DNA of 48,996 nucleotides from a virus, in IMG/VR virus record IMGVR_UViG_3300042938_000328, positions 1 through 48,996 of that record. The stretch is one strand, 5' to 3'. Below, in pieces: positions 1-7,930 of the stretch. The first letter of the stretch is position 1. Each line of letters begins with the position of its first letter. Under the pieces are notes generated by a model that worked only from the letters and a program-made list of their open reading frames with translations, had not been told where the DNA came from and searched no databases. The position numbers were made by a program, and so were the translations under genes.

Positions 1-1246
1 GCACTACGTCATATCCTTCAGCCACATATGCTACGGGATGCATTACTTGAAGTGGTGGTATGCCAGTTTTAGCCGTTGGGCCTTTTTTCAGTAATAGCAT
101 CCCGCGCAAATATGAGTTATCGACAATGAGATTTCTCGCTTTCTCGATAGCAATGTGCGTGTTATACAAGTCACGTCCTGCTCCACGGCTGGACATCAAT
201 GCACCAGACCCAATCTCGATAGAGAATAGGGCAATGGTATCCGACATTCTGTTGTATCTATCCAATTGAGTACAGATTTCATCACCACTCTTGTCATCGA
301 AAAGATAGCGCGAAATCTTGCCAGTGGGTTCTTTAATGAGTAACTCACCTAGCTCAACATACTTTGCATCGTTTTCGTAGCTTGCACCATAGGATCCTTC
401 TCTCGTCCAGTCCTCATAGCGTCGAGCGTCATCGTCAGAATCCAATGTGCGTCCCGCTGGTGTTGCGTTATTGATTGCCTTTACCAAGTTGTTGATATGC
501 CATCCTGCAAGCGCGGAAAGTCTTGGTTGCTCCAGCACTGGTAGCAATTCAGCAATCTGGTATCGACGCTTCCTAGCCCAAATCGGTGTTGAATCCGCTT
601 CTTGCGGAGTTTCAATGGAGAAAAACGTATAGTCTTGTCTTAGGAACTCAGGTTTCCAATCACGAACGTCATCCCAGCAAACCGCACAAAAACCAAAGGT
701 CGTATTCTCATGCGTTACCTGAGCAACTAGGTCATCGTGACCCTTCCAGCCCCTGATGCATTTTGTGATCTCTTCGCGGAACACTTTAGTCTTATGTTCC
801 TCGCTAACTCCCTCTAGTGGATACTTGGAATAGGTAAGTGTAGGTGACTGCTCGATTACTTGCTTAAATGGTGGTTGTAAACGACTAACCATCGTAGACA
901 GAAACCCAGTTGGACGATTACTCCTCCAATTCTGACCCATGCTTTCCAGTTTTTTCGCACTGTATGGAGGTTCATTATTTAGTTTCTTCTGAATTAATTG
1001 GTTTTTGCGGTTTCTCTCAGTATTCTGTTGTTTGAGTCTGCGATATGCAGAATGCGCTTGCTGGCAGTCTTTAAACGTCCGCTTAACCTGCAATGTGTCA
1101 GGGTTTACAACGTCACCCGTAGCGTTATCATCAACAATCTCCAGTTCGGAAACACGTTGCTTGTCCGATGGTTTCATAATCCGCGCAGCTTTCGATGCGT
1201 AGACGTTTGTGACTTCTGCTGGAATTGGTTTGGTGATATCGGCCAT
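1..1246 (-). CDS. Portal protein (head-tail connector), 3' end beyond window
   Basis: The first 415 codons are open from ATG at 1246 to the window edge, so the C-terminal part is missing. Portal proteins form the dodecameric ring through which DNA is packaged and to which the tail binds. The call rests on position directly after the terminase large subunit and on a portal-like look: a charged N-terminus, a region with SYGASYENDAKY, and ALMSSRGAGRDLYN followed by helical segments. This resembles podovirus head-tail connector proteins from memory; no catalytic motif exists to confirm it. The start leaves a one-base gap after the upstream gene's stop and has no Shine-Dalgarno sequence. A minor head protein is the main alternative. 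Confidence 0.65.
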   Translation of the reverse strand, partial: MADITKPIPAEVTNVYASKAARIMKPSDKQRVSELEIVDDNATGDVVNPDTLQVKRTFKDCQQAHSAYRRLKQQNTERNRKNQLIQKKLNNEPPYSAKKLESMGQNWRSNRPTGFLSTMVSRLQPPFKQVIEQSPTLTYSKYPLEGVSEEHKTKVFREEITKCIRGWKGHDDLVAQVTHENTTFGFCAVCWDDVRDWKPEFLRQDYTFFSIETPQEADSTPIWARKRRYQIAELLPVLEQPRLSALAGWHINNLVKAINNATPAGRTLDSDDDARRYEDWTREGSYGASYENDAKYVELGELLIKEPTGKISRYLFDDKSGDEICTQLDRYNRMSDTIALFSIEIGSGALMSSRGAGRDLYNTHIAIEKARNLIVDNSYLRGMLLLKKGPTAKTGIPPLQVMHPVAYVAEGYDVV

Positions 1247-1247
1247 A

Positions 1248-1829
1248 TTATTTGAGATTGAGCCAGCAATCTACTGGCAAATTGTCTGAGGGGGAAATGC
1301 TGTCTCTGGACATGAAAACTGCGGACTTGTTGTCGTGACGTAGCAACAAGCAACCCCCCAGTGCCTTGGATGTCTTGGTTTCTTTAGCTTGTCTAATGCT
1401 TGCACTTAATCTTTCCGTTGCTTTCACGCAAGCACCACAACCGCTCTTCCATTGCACGTTTTGTTTGCAAGCAAGACAGATTTTTGCGCGTTGCTCTGCC
1501 AGTTCACTGGATATAAGTGCTACTTCTTTTGTAGAATTGATAACATTCTTAGCCCAGATCGTAATGTCGTTTAGCAACTCCGTCTTCTGACTAGGGGTAT
1601 TCACGGATGTTACAACAACCATGTCTACACCATGACAGAAATTAGGGTTCTTGCTACAGATGTACGAATTGACATCACCCTCAACGTCACCAACTGGCAA
1701 ATGGTTTTCGGCACGGAAATTCGTGACAACCTGAAGAAGATTGTCATAGCTATGACCAGTGAGTTTTGCATCACCATCGTAGTAATGCCAACCCCCCGGT
1801 GGAATCATTCCAATTATCGGTTTTGCCAT
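1248..1829 (-). CDS. Conserved phage protein with zinc-ribbon-like cysteines
   Basis: A 193-residue protein between terminase large subunit and portal. The C-terminal half carries CLACKQ and SGCGACVK, two CxxC pairs about 16 residues apart, followed by GGCLLLRHDN, suggesting a small zinc-binding fold. The N-terminal 100 residues begin AKPIIGMIPPGGWHYYDG and show no motif I know. There is no signal peptide or membrane segment. Its place between packaging and portal genes suggests a role in head assembly or packaging, but that is inferred from context only. The start gives a full-length frame without overlap. Confidence 0.6.
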   Translation of the reverse strand: MAKPIIGMIPPGGWHYYDGDAKLTGHSYDNLLQVVTNFRAENHLPVGDVEGDVNSYICSKNPNFCHGVDMVVVTSVNTPSQKTELLNDITIWAKNVINSTKEVALISSELAEQRAKICLACKQNVQWKSGCGACVKATERLSASIRQAKETKTSKALGGCLLLRHDNKSAVFMSRDSISPSDNLPVDCWLNLK

Positions 1830-1892
1830 GAATTTTTGAGTTTTACGTCAGTTTTTTAATGTTTGCAAGCAAATTCTTACTTATTTATCAAA

Positions 1893-4778
1893 TTAATTGC
1901 TGAAATCAACGAATTCGTAGCTTTCAATTCCAGTATGTTTTTTCTGGAAAACAAACTTTTCTGGTTTCGGTTCGGTCATCGTGGCAACAACTCCACCTCG
2001 TTGTCTCATAAGATAGACCAGCAGGGACAGGGAATCGAGTGCGTCAGGACTATTTTGACGAGTCCGTTTAACGAAGTCTCCTTTGCTTTCGACTCTCACA
2101 AGTCCCTGTCCCTGCTGTTTATACCTGCGCGAAGTCGCTTGTCGAACCAACTCCTCGGTACGGAAACTTGGTGAGATTTTTAAGTACTCAAATTCTAGGT
2201 ATTTGGCAAGTCCAAAAATCAATTCAGTAACAACTCCAGAATACAATTCATTTGCGCGTTGTGTGTCATCTCCAAGGATGTGAGTTTCGGAACTGGCCCA
2301 CGAATAATTCACCCCCATAACTTCGCTTCCGTATAGTGACCTCAGTGCATCGTGGATTCCTGCTCCGTTTCCAGTTCTATCCACACACAACCAGTTCGCT
2401 CCGATCCTCATTTCCTTTGCGAAGCGGATGATCTCTGCGGTTTGTTCCAAGGTTGCCAGTTTTGGAAACTGCATTTGTGAATCCAGTTGCAAACACGTTT
2501 TGGGCTTTTTGAATTCGCGGAATTGTCCATCTCTCGGAGTCCATCCATCACAGAGTCCGTATCGTCCGAATGAACAGACAACCTGATCTCGACCCTCCAA
2601 TGCCAAATCGAACGCTGCTAGTGGCACTACAGGGCCAATAAACCGCAAGCTACCCATTGAGTTGTCCATCATGGCAGGAGTGATGATTGCCATTGAGATA
2701 CCTTCCTGTGGGAAGAAACCTCTTGCCATCGTGTAATATTCAGCAGTCCTACCCTTGGACTCATATGCCATGTAACCTTCGTAGGATTGGAAGCCGGGGA
2801 AAACGATCTCCTTCTCCAACACGTTTTCGCACCTCGCTGCATCGAGCCTCAAGATATGCCAGCCCTCCCTGCTGTCCCACTCAAAATCCTCCTCACAATC
2901 CACACTTTGCCAACCCCGCGCAGGTTCGCACCTTTTCCCAAACTCACTATTCCTGTCCTTCGGGTTCGATGCACCGAAAATCTTAATGCGTCCCTTGGAA
3001 TCCTTCGTATCGGCAGCAGACAGGATGTTTTGCAGACCTTCCCATACACCAGCGGGAACTTCTTCAGCTTCGTCTAGGACAACGTGCGTCCTACTCATCT
3101 GACCCCATTTGGGATCTGGCTTTTGTCTTGGGGAAGGGTGGAATCCGCGCAAAGTGCCAGTTCCGCTGTCACCTTTTGGAACGGCAACCAAGTGAATCCC
3201 GTTCTTGTCATCGTCATTGGCTTGAATTGACTTTACCAAGTCCTCGCTACCTTCGTACTCTGGTCTAACCAACGCAGTCCTGTAGAAGTTTTTGATTGCA
3301 GCGAATACGTTTCTCTGCGCGTGTGCCTCAGTAAGCGAAACTACTTTAATACAAGTATATTCTGGATCTCGCATCCAATCCAACAGGAACCACGCAGCGG
3401 CATTGAACGTGTTGTGAGTTATTGTAAAATCTGAAAGTAAAAATCTTTTGTCTCCATCCAATACAAATCCATAATATTCACCATCACCAACTGGAGTAAT
3501 GTTTATTTTTTTCCCAATAGAAACTTTAACTTTTCTTGCATGACATTTTTTTAATCTGCATGGGATAACAGAACAATCTCCACTGATGTGTCCTCTGTAA
3601 TATGTTCCCCAAACACCATTGTTGACGCAACGCTTTCTGCACTCATTGACTGTTACATCTAAACCAAGACTTCTTGCAATAAACGCAATTGATACTGCAA
3701 CTTCTTTGTTTTTCTGAATGTATCCATATCCCGGCCCTGCCGCATACCCATCTGTATCGATAAAACCAGCAAGAACATTTAAACGAACGCTTCTTGAATT
3801 TAATTTATAACATTCAGGAATCATTTTTTCATTATCTCTTATCGCAAACGACATTACTTTTTTTATCGTTCCTGCTCCCTTAACGTAATAAACGCTTGAT
3901 TTGTTATTCTTTTGTTCTGTTTTTACAATTTGACATCCCTTTTCTTCCCAGTATTGAATCCACGCATCTCTTATGACATCATCCATTGTGGTAAGTCCAA
4001 GTCTTCCACCCTTTCCATTCCCGTCACCTAACCACAATCCAAAAACATAAGCATCCATTGGAATCACTTGTTCATTAAAATGAACTCCAGTTGAAAATCC
4101 TTTGTACAAACTTTTGAATTGTTGGGATGATTTAAGATATTCTTGCAACCCAATATCAATCACCTTTCCCATTGTATATGTGCTTGATATCGTTTTCCCA
4201 TCCCCATTCTTTTTGTTTTCAGTGCAAATAAGAGTTAAAATGTGATCGTCTGTAACAGTATATGACTCTCCACGCTCTTGATCTATTCGATACATTGGAG
4301 AAATTCCGCTATGCAAATCAACTACATTTCTTGGATTGCTATCTGGCCCCATTACCTTGTCTCCGATTTTTACATCTTCAACATTTTTCAATGTACCATC
4401 TGACATTATAACTTGCGTTCCTTTTAAAAGGCACTTCCCCATCGCTCCAGCACCCTGCACCAACAGCTTGTCATTTTCAAACAAGCACCTCCAAGTATCC
4501 GCTGCACTCTGTGGCCTCCAGTCGTACACTCCAGATCCCCACAAGATTGTTGCTGCCGCTTCAAATTGGTCGTGCTTCAACAAGTGCTGAACGAAGTTTA
4601 ACACAGTCTGCCTAGCCACCTTTTCATCCAGTGTAACCTGCTTTTTCTGCGAATTCGTGAGATTTGTCAGTATATACTGAGCGGCATAGATGACTCCATT
4701 GATATCATCCTTCTCCGCTTCCGCTCGCACCCTTGTAGCAATGTGAATTGCCTGTAAAACTGACGGAGGTTTATTCAT
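1893..4778 (-). CDS. terL: Terminase large subunit, interrupted by an in-frame intein
   Basis: ATP-driven DNA packaging motor and nuclease. Of 961 codons, 341 are intein, so the spliced protein would be 620 residues, normal for TerL. The ATPase P-loop GAGAMGK ends at residue 115 and its Thr is residue 457, after the intein. Walker B follows as THVVLDEAEE. The C-terminal nuclease half shows AAFDLALEGRD, CVDRTGNGAG and NSPDALDS, the acidic residues expected of an RNase H-like fold. The start overlaps the upstream 84-residue gene by 8 bases. The packaging ATPase would be inactive until the intein is excised, because the insertion separates the catalytic Lys from the following Thr. Confidence 0.93.
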   Translation of the reverse strand: MNKPPSVLQAIHIATRVRAEAEKDDINGVIYAAQYILTNLTNSQKKQVTLDEKVARQTVLNFVQHLLKHDQFEAAATILWGSGVYDWRPQSAADTWRCLFENDKLLVQGAGAMGKCLLKGTQVIMSDGTLKNVEDVKIGDKVMGPDSNPRNVVDLHSGISPMYRIDQERGESYTVTDDHILTLICTENKKNGDGKTISSTYTMGKVIDIGLQEYLKSSQQFKSLYKGFSTGVHFNEQVIPMDAYVFGLWLGDGNGKGGRLGLTTMDDVIRDAWIQYWEEKGCQIVKTEQKNNKSSVYYVKGAGTIKKVMSFAIRDNEKMIPECYKLNSRSVRLNVLAGFIDTDGYAAGPGYGYIQKNKEVAVSIAFIARSLGLDVTVNECRKRCVNNGVWGTYYRGHISGDCSVIPCRLKKCHARKVKVSIGKKINITPVGDGEYYGFVLDGDKRFLLSDFTITHNTFNAAAWFLLDWMRDPEYTCIKVVSLTEAHAQRNVFAAIKNFYRTALVRPEYEGSEDLVKSIQANDDDKNGIHLVAVPKGDSGTGTLRGFHPSPRQKPDPKWGQMSRTHVVLDEAEEVPAGVWEGLQNILSAADTKDSKGRIKIFGASNPKDRNSEFGKRCEPARGWQSVDCEEDFEWDSREGWHILRLDAARCENVLEKEIVFPGFQSYEGYMAYESKGRTAEYYTMARGFFPQEGISMAIITPAMMDNSMGSLRFIGPVVPLAAFDLALEGRDQVVCSFGRYGLCDGWTPRDGQFREFKKPKTCLQLDSQMQFPKLATLEQTAEIIRFAKEMRIGANWLCVDRTGNGAGIHDALRSLYGSEVMGVNYSWASSETHILGDDTQRANELYSGVVTELIFGLAKYLEFEYLKISPSFRTEELVRQATSRRYKQQGQGLVRVESKGDFVKRTRQNSPDALDSLSLLVYLMRQRGGVVATMTEPKPEKFVFQKKHTGIESYEFVDFSN
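3411..4433 (-). mobile_element. Intein with LAGLIDADG homing endonuclease in the TerL P-loop
   Basis: Residues 116-456 of the TerL frame. It begins with Cys (CLLKGTQVIM, block A), has the block B motif VTDDHILT, and ends FTITHN followed by Thr, matching blocks F and G with the terminal His-Asn and a Thr +1 nucleophile. Two LAGLIDADG-type motifs are visible, GLWLGDGNG near residue 250 and LAGFIDTDGY near residue 340, so the endonuclease looks intact and the intein may still be mobile. Its DNA is visibly more AT-rich than the flanking exteins. All splice residues needed for standard splicing are present. Confidence 0.93.
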
Positions 4779-5025
4779 TCACTTTCCACCCGTACATCAG
4801 ATTGAACCAAGCGAATTCCTTCTCTCCAGCCTTTTTACTGCTTCTGAATACTTTAGCAAATCTATTCACAAACCACTTCTTGTAGTCGCTAAACTCGTCC
4901 ATGCTCCAGCTTTTTTGGGTGTACCAATCCTCTTGGTTGGTGAATTCTTTGTCGAATCCTTCGAACCCCACTCGCTTGAACATCTCGTCCAACGCTTCCA
5001 TCATAAATGTATCTACTTTGCTCAT
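4771..5025 (-). CDS. Conserved small phage protein upstream of TerL
   Basis: An 84-residue protein, SKVDTFMMEALDEMFKRVG at the start, rich in aromatic and charged residues (WYTQKSW, YKKWFVNRF, WFNLMYGW). No domain is recognised. It reads as a soluble helical protein with no signal or membrane segment. Its stop overlaps the TerL start by 8 bases, so the two are probably translationally coupled and expressed together; a packaging accessory role is possible but unproven. Confidence 0.7.
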   Translation of the reverse strand: MSKVDTFMMEALDEMFKRVGFEGFDKEFTNQEDWYTQKSWSMDEFSDYKKWFVNRFAKVFRSSKKAGEKEFAWFNLMYGWKVNE

Positions 5026-5028
5026 ATA

Positions 5029-5268
5029 TTAATCCCAGTATAGTTGTGTTCCTGTTAGCTTTCCGCTCATCATTCTCTCCAAGACTGGCTCAACGTCCCA
5101 CGGATACAATCCCTTCTCATAGCAGGTTTGCATCCCAAAGTATTCATTGAACTTGTCTGCATCTATTCCACTATTTTTCAATGCTTTATCTAGCACATCA
5201 AACTCAATATGCTCAATTGGGTTCTCAGTAATCACAATGCCTAGTTGATCTAGCCTATTGTATTTCAT
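5029..5268 (-). CDS. Hypothetical protein, 79 aa
   Basis: Starts MKYNRLDQLGIVITENP and ends GTQLYWD. No recognised domain; predicted soluble alpha/beta. The ATG overlaps the preceding gene's stop (ATGA), and a GAGGAGG sequence lies about 8 bases upstream inside that gene, which supports this start. It is part of a chain of coupled small genes leading into the terminase. Confidence 0.65.
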   Translation of the reverse strand: MKYNRLDQLGIVITENPIEHIEFDVLDKALKNSGIDADKFNEYFGMQTCYEKGLYPWDVEPVLERMMSGKLTGTQLYWD

Positions 5269-5456
5269 TTTTCGTCCTCCTCGTCCTCATCATCTTCTTC
5301 ATCCTCGTCATACATAGAATTCTCAATCAATTCGTGGATCTTGACTTGAAGAATGCCAATCATGCTGGCAAGCGGCAAATCGAACTCCGCTATGTAGGTA
5401 TCAATCAGTTTATCAATTTTATTTTGTAGTTCCGTTATTTGTTCTGAGTCTTTCAT
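5265..5456 (-). CDS. Hypothetical acidic-tailed protein, 63 aa
   Basis: The N-terminal 45 residues look helical, with heptad-like hydrophobics, and the last 15 are almost all Asp and Glu (DEDEEDDEDEEDEK). A strong Shine-Dalgarno, AAGGAGG, sits just before the ATG and fixes the start inside the 3' end of the upstream gene (38-base overlap). Such acidic tails are common in phage scaffold, DNA-mimic or chaperone-type small proteins; no specific function is assigned. Confidence 0.65.
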   Translation of the reverse strand: MKDSEQITELQNKIDKLIDTYIAEFDLPLASMIGILQVKIHELIENSMYDEDEEDDEDEEDEK

Positions 5457-5604
5457 GTTCCTCCTTTAGTTGGTGAATTTTACCATCCTTGTTCCAAACT
5501 CTCACGTTTCCTAACTCTTCAAACTGGAAGTCCCACTCTTCTTTTGTGATGCGTCCGTGCATATAGTCCTCGTTGGATTTCCGCTGGGCTTCTTCTCTTG
5601 TCAT
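5419..5604 (-). CDS. Hypothetical protein, 61 aa
   Basis: Begins MTREEAQRKSNEDYMHG. The start was chosen because its ATG overlaps the zinc-ribbon gene's TGA (ATGA), as in most neighbours; the frame is open further upstream but that would run well into the upstream gene. Highly charged and helical, with no recognised domain. Its 3' end overlaps the next gene by 38 bases. Confidence 0.55.
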   Translation of the reverse strand: MTREEAQRKSNEDYMHGRITKEEWDFQFEELGNVRVWNKDGKIHQLKEEHERLRTNNGTTK

Positions 5605-5846
5605 ATCCAATGATCTAATGGACATCTCTCCGTGTCCATAACCAATTTTATCTCCATGTTGCATCCACAAACACCGCACTTCCCAGCCCCACTGAATGCC
5701 GTGGGATCGTAGTGAACGCACTGGTTGCAGATCAGCAATCGCTCCTCAATCTGCTCCTTGTTCCTTATGGGCATACCTGCACGGACGAATGCCGCTGCAC
5801 TCTTCACAAAGCTAACCGCTTTCTGCGCTAGATTTGGCTCGTTCAT
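5601..5846 (-). CDS. Small zinc-ribbon protein
   Basis: An 81-residue protein with a helical N-terminus and a C-terminal cysteine-rich part: LICNQCVHYD, GKCGVCGCNM and MDTERCPLDHW. The cysteine spacing (CxxC, CxxCxC, then CP) fits a single structural zinc site. Similar little zinc-ribbon proteins are frequent in phage genomes near nucleotide-metabolism genes, but no biochemical role is established to my knowledge. The start overlaps the upstream stop as ATGA and the stop overlaps the next ATG in the same way. Confidence 0.72.
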   Translation of the reverse strand: MNEPNLAQKAVSFVKSAAAFVRAGMPIRNKEQIEERLLICNQCVHYDPTAFSGAGKCGVCGCNMEIKLVMDTERCPLDHWI

Positions 5847-6064
5847 TTCATTCCAAAGATACTCTTCAATGCATCCACACCAGTGCTGGTGCTATGATAT
5901 GATCTTGGCTCGTCTTTACCTTCTTCTTCTCCGTCATACATCGCAACATCCCAAGTCGTATCGAACAACTTACGCAGTCCCTTCGCAGACATGGTTACAT
6001 TCCCACGTCCGTTGAACGATGGGTTCTTATTGCTGTACACCTTCCATAGTTCTTCTTTTGTCAT
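5843..6064 (-). CDS. Conserved small phage protein, 73 aa
   Basis: Starts MTKEELWKVYSNKNPSF, with a middle motif MSAKGLRKLFDTTWD and an acidic stretch followed by a C-terminus GVDALKSIFGMK. The pattern (an N-terminal ELW..Y...NP.F and a C-terminal DALKSIFGM) is one I associate with short phage proteins of unknown function. It is linked by ATGA overlaps to the dCMP deaminase before it and the zinc-ribbon gene after it. Confidence 0.65.
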   Translation of the reverse strand: MTKEELWKVYSNKNPSFNGRGNVTMSAKGLRKLFDTTWDVAMYDGEEEGKDEPRSYHSTSTGVDALKSIFGMK

Positions 6065-6450
6065 ACGTTTATCAATGCAATGTTGAATTCCGCTGCAAGC
6101 AGTGTTGTTGATTCATCCGTTGGATACGTCTCACGATAGACTATGCGTTTAATGCCGTAAGATGCAAGCGATTTCAGGCAGTTGTTACATGGCAATGTTG
6201 TTGATGCCAGTAGATAGCACTCCAGTGGCTTAACATGACGCAAGGCATTCTGCTCTGCATGGACAACGTAATTCCTACGCTTATCCCTGTCAGTCCAGTC
6301 TTCCTCCATGTGCGGTGGGAATCCGTTGTATCCACACGCTGCAACAGTGTTGTCATGCCTCAACAACACAGCACCAACCTGCCTCCAAGGGTCTTTGCTC
6401 TTCTTGGCAACTACCTCCGCTATCGACAATGCGTATTCGTCCCAGTTCAT
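6061..6450 (-). CDS. Deoxycytidylate (dCMP) deaminase
   Basis: Zinc enzyme of the cytidine/dCMP deaminase fold that converts dCMP to dUMP, feeding dTTP synthesis during infection. The zinc site is complete: HAE at residues 64-66 (His ligand and catalytic Glu) and PCNNC at 87-91. The N-terminal part has GAVLLRHDNTVAACGYNGFP, typical of dCMP deaminases, which read G..NG.P. At 129 residues it is near the compact phage form. It is ATGA-coupled on both sides and sits with a MazG-type hydrolase, consistent with nucleotide-pool control. Confidence 0.9.
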   Translation of the reverse strand: MNWDEYALSIAEVVAKKSKDPWRQVGAVLLRHDNTVAACGYNGFPPHMEEDWTDRDKRRNYVVHAEQNALRHVKPLECYLLASTTLPCNNCLKSLASYGIKRIVYRETYPTDESTTLLAAEFNIALINV

Positions 6451-6623
6451 GATTTATGTACTTCTCCCATATGATCTTCCAACCAGTAGACTGCCTGTCC
6501 CGAATCCCTAACGTCATCAGGAAAGATGCACTCGTCTGATATGATTCCATTTAATTGTAGTGCGTTCATCACTTTAGTTGCGTTGAGCCGCTTGTATTGA
6601 ATGTAATGTTCAAGTGTGTTCAC
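6447..6623 (-). CDS. Small conserved phage protein with GTG start, 58 aa
   Basis: Found by overlap logic: GTG at 6623 overlaps the stop of the upstream membrane peptide (GTGA), and the stop overlaps the deaminase ATG (ATGA). The protein contains VMNALQLNGIISDECIF and a C-terminal QAVYWLEDH, a pattern (NALQ..G..SD.C....D.....AV.WL) I recognise from short phage proteins of unknown function. The conserved pattern and the double overlap make it credible despite the alternative start codon. Confidence 0.68.
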   Translation of the reverse strand: MNTLEHYIQYKRLNATKVMNALQLNGIISDECIFPDDVRDSGQAVYWLEDHMGEVHKS

Positions 6624-6703
6624 TCGTCGAACCCTTTCATGCCATCGTATACAACATACAGTATAATAGCTGCTAATACGATATAGCCGATAATATATCC
6701 CAT
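6620..6703 (-). CDS. 27-residue single-pass membrane peptide
   Basis: A tiny frame starting MGYIIGYIVLAAIILYVVYD followed by GMKGFDE. Nearly all of it is one hydrophobic helix with a short charged C-terminus. The stop overlaps the GTG of the next gene (GTGA), the same coupling seen across this cluster, which is the main reason to call it. Function unknown; such miniature membrane peptides in phages can modulate host membrane proteins, but that is speculation. Confidence 0.5.
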   Translation of the reverse strand: MGYIIGYIVLAAIILYVVYDGMKGFDE

Positions 6704-6713
6704 ATATGACACC

Positions 6714-7178
6714 TTATTGGCAGGACTCACACTCTGGATCTTCGATGTGACACACCCGCTCCACCTTAATGTCTGCCAAGTCATCGTCATCTTTCAACAC
6801 AACTGGTTCCTCGACCACGTCTAGCTTATCTGCCCGTGCGATTGCTGCTGCGTTGCTATACTGGTGCTGCGGATATCTTTTCGATAGCTTCGCAACATTA
6901 GCCTCCATGCACTCGTTGATAGTCAAGCCCAACTCGTTTAGCAATCCAGTCAAGTAAAACAGGATGTCTCCTGCCTCTTCTCGGACGTTGTCGAAGTCCA
7001 ACTGCTTCTGGTAGATAGCGTGTTTCTTCACTGCGTCAAGCAACTCACCCGCCTCACCGCTGACTCCAACTGCCATGTGGAGGACGGATGCTTGTAGTGG
7101 AGTAAGCTGGACTAAGATATCATGCCCCGGCTTAACGATTGATTGAACGAATTGTTCGTATGGTGTGCTTAGTTTCAT
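6714..7178 (-). CDS. MazG-like nucleoside triphosphate pyrophosphohydrolase
   Basis: All-alpha NTP pyrophosphatase that hydrolyses (d)NTPs to monophosphates, in phages thought to adjust nucleotide or alarmone pools. The metal-binding signature is complete: E42 and E45 in SGEAGELLDAVKK, then E68 and D71 in EEAGDILFYL. The family core fills residues 1-105; the remaining 50 residues form an acidic tail ending with a CHIEDPECESC cysteine pattern. ATGA overlap with the methyltransferase gene upstream indicates coupling. Neighbouring dCMP deaminase supports a nucleotide-metabolism cassette. Confidence 0.85.
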   Translation of the reverse strand: MKLSTPYEQFVQSIVKPGHDILVQLTPLQASVLHMAVGVSGEAGELLDAVKKHAIYQKQLDFDNVREEAGDILFYLTGLLNELGLTINECMEANVAKLSKRYPQHQYSNAAAIARADKLDVVEEPVVLKDDDDLADIKVERVCHIEDPECESCQ

Positions 7179-7729
7179 TTTGTATGTATGTTAAAGTATG
7201 CCAAGCCGAAGCAACCTGATTCAGCTAGGTGGACTAACTTTCCCTCACTACCTATGCTTTCGTCAAGCATCTTTTTAGTTATCATCTGCGGATGCCCATC
7301 ATGTGGCTCGATGTCAACCCATTCAAAGATGCGAAGAACCTTTGCTGTTCGCAATGCGTTGCTGATGATTAGCGCAGGGTCATCCGTATGCTGCAAGCAA
7401 TTGTAAATCCAGCACTCATCGAACCCCTCTTCTACCACATCCTCACCTCGCATCACCAGACATTCAACACCATGCTCATGGTAGCGAGCGTAAGTCCATT
7501 GTGGGTACTGGAGCGGATCCACTACCAATGCCCTGCCAAGTCCCTTTGCCTTCAACAGCATCGACGTTGGGCCACCACCTATGTCGATCACTGACTTGCC
7601 TGACAGGCTGAACCCGTAGCCCACCTGATGCAGTCCCATGAATCGAGCGTAGACGTAATGCTTCTGGTCTTCATCGAATGTATTGCAACAATCTCCCCAG
7701 TACTGCGATTCAAATGTGTAGTCACTCAT
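7175..7729 (-). CDS. Class I SAM-dependent methyltransferase
   Basis: A 184-residue Rossmann methyltransferase. Motif I is VIDIGGGPTSMLL, the SAM glycine loop; ALVVDP follows as the acidic end of strand 2, and WIYNCLQHTDDP matches the motif IV region of small-molecule (type 11) enzymes. The start at MSDYTFESQYWG was chosen because ATG overlaps the upstream TGA and AAGGAGG lies 7 bases before it. It follows a glycosyltransferase and a 51-residue gene; a sugar, nucleotide or small-metabolite substrate seems likelier than DNA because no DNA-methylase catalytic motif (DPPY or PC) is present. Confidence 0.82.
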   Translation of the reverse strand: MSDYTFESQYWGDCCNTFDEDQKHYVYARFMGLHQVGYGFSLSGKSVIDIGGGPTSMLLKAKGLGRALVVDPLQYPQWTYARYHEHGVECLVMRGEDVVEEGFDECWIYNCLQHTDDPALIISNALRTAKVLRIFEWVDIEPHDGHPQMITKKMLDESIGSEGKLVHLAESGCFGLAYFNIHTK

Positions 7730-7881
7730 TTCAGTTCCTCCTTCAGCTTGCGATAGTGTGCCACTGCTTGGGGCCACAGGTCATGCCAACCTGATGACTC
7801 TACTAGCTTGGTAGCGCAGTCCTTCCATCTGTCACGCTCCTTGGTTATCTTGTCTAGCTTCTCTTCTATTGTATCGTTCAT
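7726..7881 (-). CDS. Small helical protein, 51 aa
   Basis: Reads MNDTIEEKLDKITKERDRW, then KDCATKLVESSGWHDLWPQA and a helical end RKLKEELK. Mostly charged amphipathic helix, probably a coiled coil. Its last codons carry the Shine-Dalgarno AAGGAGG used by the methyltransferase and its TGA overlaps that gene's ATG, so it may serve partly as a translational lead-in. No function recognised. Confidence 0.6.
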   Translation of the reverse strand: MNDTIEEKLDKITKERDRWKDCATKLVESSGWHDLWPQAVAHYRKLKEELK

Positions 7882-7892
7882 ATTGTTTTTGT

Positions 7893-7924
7893 TTGTGATA
7901 AATAATGGGTAGTATTTGTCACAA
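7893..7924. repeat. Inverted repeat (11-base arms) in intergenic spacer
   Basis: TTGTGATAAAT at 7893-7903 pairs with ATTTGTCACAA at 7914-7924, ten of eleven positions plus a G-U, with a 10-base loop. It fills the 49-base spacer between the glycosyltransferase stop and the 51-aa gene start. No T-run follows on the minus strand, so a simple terminator is unlikely; an operator or mRNA stem-loop is possible. Confidence 0.45.
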
Positions 7925-7930
7925 GGTTTG

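Noticed and set aside
7893-7924. CRP-type operator
   Set aside because: TGTGA and TCACA arms are present but 20 bases apart, not the 6 of a CRP site; kept only as an inverted repeat.
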